DNA from: Megachile rotundata
Taxonomy: Eukaryota; Arthropoda; Insecta; Hymenoptera; Megachilidae
Reading direction: 5' to 3'
Assembly (NCBI RefSeq): GCF_050947335.1
Contig: NW_027473620.1
Coordinates: forward strand, 1-64,000
DNA: 64,000 nucleotides
Positions 56,301 through 64,000 of the stretch are shown piece after piece. Every line of letters begins with the position of its first letter. Within the stretch, counting starts at the first letter, position 1. The notes under the pieces were generated by a model, which was not told the origin of the DNA, did no database searches, and saw only the letters and a program-made list of their open reading frames with translations. The translations under genes were made by a program, and so were the position numbers.

Positions 56301-59300
56301 TCGTTAATAATATGAGTTAGATTGATAACAGTGAGTGTAAGAAGTATAGTGATTGTCGTTCTGTCGATCACATAAGCACAATATGGCTAATAATATGAGT
56401 TAGATTGATAAAAATAAGAATAACAAGTATAGTAATTGTCGTCCTATCGATCATATAAGCATAATATGGCTAATAATATGAGTTAGATTGATAATAATAA
56501 GAGTAATAAGTATAGTAATTGTCGTCCTATCGATCATATAATCATAATATGGCTAATAATATGAGTTAGATTGATAATAATAAGAGTAATAAGTATAGTA
56601 ATTGTCGTTCTATCGATCATATAAGCATAATATGGCTAATAATATGAGTTAGATTGATAGTAATAAGAGTAAAAAGTATAGTAATTGTCGTTCTATCGAT
56701 CATATCTGCTTAATATGGTTAATAATATGAGTTGGATTGATAACAGTGAGTGTAATAAGTATAGTAATTGTCGTTCTATCGATCATATGAGCATAATATG
56801 GCTAATAATATGAGTTAGATTGATAACTGTGAGTGTAATAAGTATAGCAATTGTCGTTCTATTGATCATGTAAGCATAATGTGGCTAATAATATCAGTTA
56901 GATTGATAATAATAAGAGTACTGAGTATAGTAATTGTCGTTCTATCGATCATATAAGCATAATATGGCTAATAATATTATTTAGATTGATAATAGTGAGT
57001 GTAATAAGTATAGTAGTTGTCGTTCTATCGATCATATAAGTTCAATATGGCTAATAATATGAGTTAGATTGATAATAATAAGAGTAATAAGTATAGTAAT
57101 TGTCGTCCTATCGATCATATTAGCATAATATGGTTAATAATATGAGTTAGATTGATAACAGTGAGTGTAATAAGTATAGTGATTGTCGTTCCGTCGATCA
57201 CATAAGCACAATATGGCTAATAATATGAGTTAGATTGATAATAATAGGAGTAATAGGTATAGTAATTGTCATTCTATCGGTCATATTTGCATAACATGGT
57301 TAATAATATGAGTTAGGTTGATAAAAATAAGAATAACAAGTATAGTAATTGTCATCCTATCGATCATATAAGCATAATATGGCTAATAATATGAGTTAGA
57401 TTGATAATAATAAGAGTAATAAGTATAGTAATTGTCGTCCTATCGATCATACGAGCATAATGTGGCTAATAATATCAGTTAAATTGATAATAATAAGAGT
57501 AATAAGTATAGTAATTATCGTTGTACCGATTATATAAGCATAATATGGCTAATAATATGAGTTGGATTGATAGTAATAAGAGTAAAAAGTATAGTAATTG
57601 TCGTTCTATCGATCATATTTGCGTAATATGGTTAATAATATGAGTTAGATTGATAACAGTGAGTGTAATAAGTATAGTGATTGTCGTTCTGTCGATCACA
57701 TAAGCACAATATGGCTAATAATATGAGTTAGATTGATAATAATAGGAGTAATAGGTATAGTAATTGTCATTCTATCGGTCATATTTGCATAACATGGTTA
57801 ATAATATGAGTTAGGTTGATAAAAATAAGAATAACAAGTATAGTAATTGTCGTCCTATCGATCATATAAGCATAATATGGCTAATAATATGAGTTAGATT
57901 GATAATAATAAGAGTAATAAGTATAGTAATTGTCGTCCTATCGATCATATAATCATAATATGGCTAATAATATGAGTTAGAGTGATAATAATGAAAGTAG
58001 TGAGTATAGTAATTGTCGTTCTATCGATCATATAAGCATAATATGGCTAATAATATGAGTTAGATTGATAGTAATAAGAGTAAAAAGTATAGTAATTGTC
58101 GTTCTATCGATCATATCTGCTTAATATGGTTAATAATATGAGTTGGATTGATAACAGTGAGTGTAATAAGTATAGTAATTGTCGTTCTATCGATCATATG
58201 AGCATAATATGGCTAATAATATGAGTTAGATTGATAACTGTGAGTGTAATAAGTATAGCAATTGTCGTTCTATTGATCATGTAAGCATAATGTGGCTAAT
58301 AATATGAGTTAGATTGATAATAATAAGAGTACTGAGTATAGTAATTGTCGTTCTATCGATCATATAAGCATAATATGGCTAATAATATGAGTTAGATTGA
58401 TAGTAATAAGAGTAAAAAGTATAGTAATTGTCGTTCTATCGATCATATCTGATTAATATGGTTAATAATATGAGTTGGATTGATAACAGTGAGTGTAATA
58501 AGTATAGTAATTGTCGTTCTATCGATCATATGAGCATAATATGGCTAATAATATGAGTTAGTTTGATAACTGTGAGTGAAATAAGTATAGCAATTGTCGT
58601 TCTATTGATCATGTAAGCATAATGTGGCTAATAATATGAGTTAGATTGATAATAATAAGAGTACTGAGTATAGTAATTGTCGTTCTATCGATCATATAAG
58701 CATAATATGGCTTATAATATGAGTTAGATTGATAATGATAAGAGTAATAAGTACAGTAATTGTCGTTCTATCGATCATATAAGCATAATATGGCTAATAA
58801 TATGAGTTAGAGTGATAATAATGAAAGTAGTGAGTATAGTAATTGTCGTTCTATCGATCATTTAAGCATAATATAGCTAATAATATAAGTTAGGTTGATA
58901 AAAGTAAGAATAATAAGTAGAGTAATTGTCGTTCTATCGATCATATAAGCATAATATGGCTAATAATATGAGTTATATTGATAATGATACGAGTAATGAG
59001 TATAGTAATTATCGTTCTACCGATCATATAAGCATAAAATGGCTAATAATATGAGTTAGATTGATAATAATAAGAGTAAAAAGTATAGTAATTGACGTTC
59101 TATCGATCATATAAGCATAATATGGGTAATAATATGAGTTAGATTGATAATAATAAGAGTAATAAGTACAGTAATTGTCGTTCTGTCGATCATTTAAGCA
59201 TAATATGGGTAATAATATGAGTTAGATTGATAATAATAAGAGCAATAAGTATAGTAATTGTCGTTCTATCGATCATATGAGCATAATATGGCTAATAATA

Positions 59301-59411
59301 TGAGTTAGATTGATAACTGTGAGTGTAATAAGTATAGCAATTGTCGTTCTATTGATCATGTAAGCATAATGTGGCTAATAATATGAGTTAGATTGATAAT
59401 AATAAGAGTAC
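53353..59411 (+). repeat. 73-monomer (6,059-bp) tandem duplication, copy 2
   Basis: Direct tandem partner of 47294-53352. The start of a third copy, up to about 59736, follows: a TCATATATGTTC variant shared by copies 2 and 3 lies near 53465 and 59524, while copy 1 has TCATATAAGTTC. Beyond about 59736 the order of variants changes. The empty transposon target GAGTACTGAGTATAG lies across 53346-53360, at the junction of copies 1 and 2. Confidence 0.92.
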
Positions 59412-60349
59412 TGAGTATAGTAATTGTCGTTCTATCGATCATATAAGCATAATATGGCTAATAATATTATTTAGATTGATAATAGTGAGTGTAATAAGTA
59501 TAGTAATTGTCGTTCTATCGATCATATATGTTCAATATGGCTAATAATATGAGTTAGATTGATAATAATAAGAGTAATAAGTATAGTAATTGTCGTCCTA
59601 TCGATCATATTAGCATAATATGGTTAATAATATGAGTTAGATTGATAACAGTGAGTGTAATAAGTATAGTGATTGTCGTTCCGTCGATCACATGAGCACA
59701 ATATGGCTAATAATATGAGTTAGATTGATAATAATAGGAGTAATAGGTATAGTAATTGTCATTCTGTCGGTCATATTTGCATAACATGGTTAATAATATG
59801 AGTTAGGTTGATAAAAATAAGAATAACAAGTATAGTAATTGTCGTCCTATCGATAATATAAGCATAATATGGCTAATAATATGAGTTAGATTGATAATAA
59901 TAAGAGTAATAAGTATAGTAATTGTCGTCCTATCGATCATATAATCATAATATGGCTAATAATATGAGTTAGATTGATAATAATAAGAGTAATAAATATA
60001 GTAATTGTCGTTCTATCGATCATATAAGCATAATATGGCTAATAATATGAGTTAGATTGATAGTAATAAGAGTAAAAAGTATAGTAATTGTCGTTCTATC
60101 GATCATATCTGCTTAATATGGTTAATAATATGAGTTGGATTGATAACAGTGAGTGTAATAAGTATAGTAATTGTCGTTCTATCGATCATATGAGCATAAT
60201 ATGGCTAATAATATGAGTTAGATTGATAACTGTGAGTGTAATAAGTATAGCAATTGTCGTTCTATTGATCATGTAAGCATAATGTGGCTAATAATATGAG
60301 TTAGATTGATAATAATAAGAGTACTGAGTATAGTAATTGTCGTTCTATC

Positions 60350-63300
60350 GATCATATAAGCATAATATGGCTAATAATATTATTTAGATTGATAATAGTG
60401 AGTGTAATAAGTATAGTAATTGTCGTTCTATCGATCATATAAGTTCAATATGGCTAATAATATGAGTTAGATTGATAATAATAAGAGTAAAAAGTATAGT
60501 AATTGTCGTCCTATCGATCATATTAGCATAATATGGTTAATAATATGAGTTAGATTGATAACAGTGAGTGTAATAAGTATAGTGATTGTCGTTCCGTCGA
60601 TCACATAAGCACAATATGGCTAATAATATGAGTTAGATTGATAATAATAGGAGTAATAGGTATAGTAATTGTCATTCTATCGGTCATATTTGCATAACAT
60701 GGTTAATAATATGAGTTAGGTTGATAAAAATAAGAATAACAAGTATAGTAATTGTCGTCCTATCGATCATATAAGCATAATATGGCTAATAATATGAGTT
60801 AGATTGATAATAATAAGAGTAATAAGTATAGTAATTGTCGTCCTAACGATCATATAATCATAATATGGCTAATAATATGAGTTAGATTGATAATAATAAG
60901 AGTAATAAGTATAGTAATTGTCGTTCTATCGATCATATAAGCATAATATGGCTAATAATATGAGTTAGATTGATAGTAATAAGAGTAAAAAGTATAGTAA
61001 TTGTCGTTCTATCGATCATATCTGCTTAATATGGTTAATAATATGAGTTGGATTGATAACAGTGAGTGTAATAAGTATAGTAATTGTCGTTCTATCGATC
61101 ATATGAGCATAATATGGCTAATAATATGAGTTAGATTGATAACTGTGAGTGTAATAAGTATAGCAATTGTCGTTCTATTGATCATGTAAGCATAATGTGG
61201 CTAGTAATATGAGTTAGATTGATAATAATAAGAGTACTGAGTATAGTAATTGTCGTTCTATCGATCATATAAGCATAATATGGCTTATAATATGAGTTAG
61301 ATTGATAATGATAAGAGTAATAAGTACAGTAATTGTCGTTCTATCGATCATATAAGCATAATATGGCTAATAATATGAGTTAGAGTGATAATAATGAAAG
61401 TAGTGAGTATAGTAATTGTCGTTCTATCGATCATTTAAGCATAATATAGCTAATAATATAAGTTAGGTTGATAAAAGTAAGAATAATAAGTAGAGTAATT
61501 GTCGTTCTATCGATCATATAAGCATAATATGGCTAATAATATGAGTTATATTGATAATGATACGAGTAATGAGTATAGTAATTATCGTTCTACCGATCAT
61601 ATAAGCATAAAATGGCTAATAATATGAGTTAGATTGATAATAATAAGAGTAAAAAGTATAGTAATTGTCGTTCTGTCGATCATTTAAGCATAATATGGGT
61701 AATAATATGAGTTAGATTGATAATAATAAGAGCAATAAGTATAGTAATTGTCGTTCTATCGATCATATGAGCATAATATGGCTAATAATATGAGTTAGAT
61801 TGATAACTGTGAGTGTAATAAGTATAGCAATTGTCGTTCTATTGATCATGTAAGCATAATGTGGCTAATAATATGAGTTAGATTGATAATAATAAGAGTA
61901 CTGAGTATAGTAATTGTCGTTCTATCGATCATATAAGCATAATATGGCTAATAATATTATTTAGATTGATAATAGTGAGTGTAATAAGTATAGTAATTGT
62001 CGTTCTATCGATCATATAAGTTCAATATGGCTAATAATATGAGTTAGATTGATAATAATAAGAGTAATAAGTATAGTAATTGTCGTCCTATCGATCATAT
62101 TAGCATAATATGGTTAATAATATGAGTTAGATTGATAACAGTGAGTGTAATAAGTATAGTGATTGTCGTTCCGTCGATCACATAAGCACAATATGGCTAA
62201 TAATATGAGTTAGATTGATAATAATAGGAGTAATAGGTATAGTAATTGTCATTCTATCGGTCATATTTGCATAACATGGTTAATAATATGAGTTAGGTTG
62301 ATAAAAATAAGAATAACAAGTATAGTAATTGTCGTCCTATCGATCATATAAGCATAATATGGCTAATAATATGAGTTAGATTGATAATAATAAGAGTAAT
62401 AAGTATAGTAATTGTCGTCCTATCGATCATATAATCATAATATGGCTAATAATATGAGTTAGATTGATAATAATAAGAGTAATAAGTATAGTAATTGTCG
62501 TTCTATCGATCATATAAGCATAATATGGCTAATAATATGAGTTAGATTGATAGTAATAAGAGTAAAAAGTATAGTAATTGTCGTTCTATCTTTCATATCT
62601 GCTTAATATGGTTAATAATGTGAGTTGGATTGATAACAGTGAGTGTAATAAGTATAGTAATTGTCGTTCTATCGATCATATGAGCATAATATGGCTAATA
62701 ATATGAGTTAGATTGATAACTGTGAGTGTAATAAGTATAGCAATTGTCGTTCTATTGATCATGTAAGCATAATGTGGCTAATAATATGAGTTAGATTGAT
62801 AATAATAAGAGTACTGAGTATAGTAATTGTCGTTCTATCGATCATATAAGCATAATATGGCTAATAATATGAGTTAGATTGATAGTAATAAGAGTAAAAA
62901 GTATAGTAATTGTCGTTCTATCGATCATATCTGCTTAATATGGTTAATAATATGAGTTGGATTGATAACAGTGAGTGTAATAAGTATAGTAATTGTCGTT
63001 CTATCGATCATATGAGCATAATATGGCTAATAATATGAGTTAGATTGATAACTGTGAGTGTAATAAGTATAGCAATTGTCGTTCTATTGATCATGTAAGC
63101 ATAATGTGGCTAATAATATGAGTTAGATTGATAATAATAAGAGTACTGAGTATAGTAATTGTCGTTCTATCGATCATATAAGCATAATATGGCTTATAAT
63201 ATGAGTTAGATTGATAATGATAAGAGTAATAAGTACAGTAATTGTCGTTCTATCGATCATATAAGCATAATATGGCTAATAATATGAGTTAGAGTGATAA

Positions 63301-64000
63301 TAATGAAAGTAGTGAGTATAGTAATTGTCGTTCTATCGATCATTTAAGCATAATATAGCTAATAATATAAGTTAGGTTGATAAAAGTAAGAATAATAAGT
63401 AGAGTAATTGTCGTTCTATCGATCATATAAGCATAATATGGCTAATAATATGAGTCATATTGATAATGATACGAGTAATGAGTATAGTAATTATCGTTCT
63501 ACCGATCATATAAGCATAAAATGGCTAATAATATGAGTTAGATTGATAATAATAAGAGTAAAAAGTATAGTAATTGTCGTTCTGTCGATCATTTAAGCAT
63601 AATATGGGTAATAGTATGAGTTAGATTGATAATAATAAGAGCAATAAGTATAGTAATTGTCGTTCTATCGATCATATAAGCATAATATGGCTTATAATAT
63701 GAGTTAGATTGATAATGATAAGAGTAATAAGTACAGTAATTGTCGTTCTATCGATCATATGAGCATAATATGGCTAATAATATGAGTTAGATTGATAACT
63801 GTGAGTGTAATAAGTATAGCAATTGTCGTTCTATTGATCATGTAAGCATAATGTGGCTAATAATATAAGTTAGATTGATAATAATAAGAGTACTGAGTAT
63901 AGTAATTGTCGTTCTATCGATCATATAAGCATAATATGGCTAATAATATTATTTAGATTGATAATAGTGAGTGTAATAAGTATAGTAATTGTCGTTCTAT
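60350..64000 (+). repeat. Higher-order repeat of about 19-24 monomers
   Basis: TTATTTAG sites at 60380, 61957 and 63949 are 1,577 and 1,992 bp apart (19 and 24 monomers). CATTCTATCGG at 60673/62250 and CTGCTTAATATGG at 61024/62601 also give 1,577 bp. The AGTTATATTG variant at 61544 and its derivative AGTCATATTG at 63453 are 1,909 bp apart (23 monomers). Four monomers were therefore gained in the second unit around 62.6-62.95 kb. The last unit is cut by the window edge. Confidence 0.82.

Larger units (their letters stand above)
47294..64000 (+). repeat. 83-bp satellite array, right part
   Basis: The same 83-bp satellite in the same orientation continues after the transposon, about 201 monomers, cut by the right window edge. 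When the 2,081 bp of element plus one target-site copy is removed, the register is continuous. For example, the CATTCTATCGG variants at 44316 and 51211 are then 4,814 bp apart, exactly 58 monomers. This part is rich in three variants that I first see only beyond 38 kb: GATAACTGTGAG, TCTGCTTAATATGG and AGTTCAATATGG. It is organised in large, nearly identical blocks (see the 73-monomer duplication). Confidence 0.98.

Noticed and set aside
1..64000. CRISPR-like regular direct repeats
   Set aside because: Repeat units abut with no unique spacers, and the unit is 83 bp of tandem satellite. There are no cas-like genes.
1..64000. Centromere protein box, telomere repeats or microsatellite origin
   Set aside because: No CENP-B box pattern and no TTAGG or TTAGGG runs were seen. 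The AAT-rich tail resembles a microsatellite, but it is a fixed part of the 83-bp unit.

Overview
The window is almost entirely one satellite DNA array. An 83-bp, AT-rich monomer (consensus A34 T29 G14 C6, 24% GC; an exact consensus copy lies at 32933-33015) is repeated head-to-tail on one strand from the first base to the last. By arithmetic there are about 746 copies (61,919 bp). Both window edges cut through monomers, so the array is longer than 64 kb. I see no host protein gene, rRNA, tRNA, CRISPR array, origin or operon. This suggests eukaryotic heterochromatin (centromeric, pericentromeric or another constitutive block). The CpG content of the monomer and the style of the transposon point to an invertebrate, probably an arthropod. 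That placement is inference.

Layout. 1-45215: left part of the array, a mosaic of linked monomer variants amplified as long blocks. The blocks include a 64/58-monomer tandem duplication (11.1-21.3 kb), a 74/77-monomer-spaced block (19.9-28.7 kb), a 32-monomer-spaced block (36.5-40.5 kb) and 7-, 10- and 11-monomer units (40.5-45.2 kb). 45216-47293: a 2,078-bp DNA transposon inserted into a monomer, flanked by a 3-bp TGA target duplication. 47294-64000: the array resumes in the same orientation and register. It contains a near-identical tandem duplication of 6,059 bp (exactly 73 monomers) and, at the right end, units of about 19-24 monomers.

The transposon has two arms of about 651 bp in inverted orientation, about 94% identical, and a 776-bp centre. 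The centre holds a 59-aa reading frame and a decayed piece of a DDE-type transposase, with a VLLLDSW block and an IQPFNVNRFR block in different frames and stops in between. The element is therefore a non-autonomous or dead derivative. The uninterrupted target site survives in the downstream 73-monomer copy (around 53345-53365), which fixes both ends of the element to the base.

The most notable property of the array is its fixed length. Marker variants spread over the window fall at exact multiples of 83 bp from one another once the 2,081 bp of insertion plus target duplication is removed. Substitutions are plentiful but no net length change is seen. I did not find a new gene system; the interest lies in the satellite architecture and the dated insertion.
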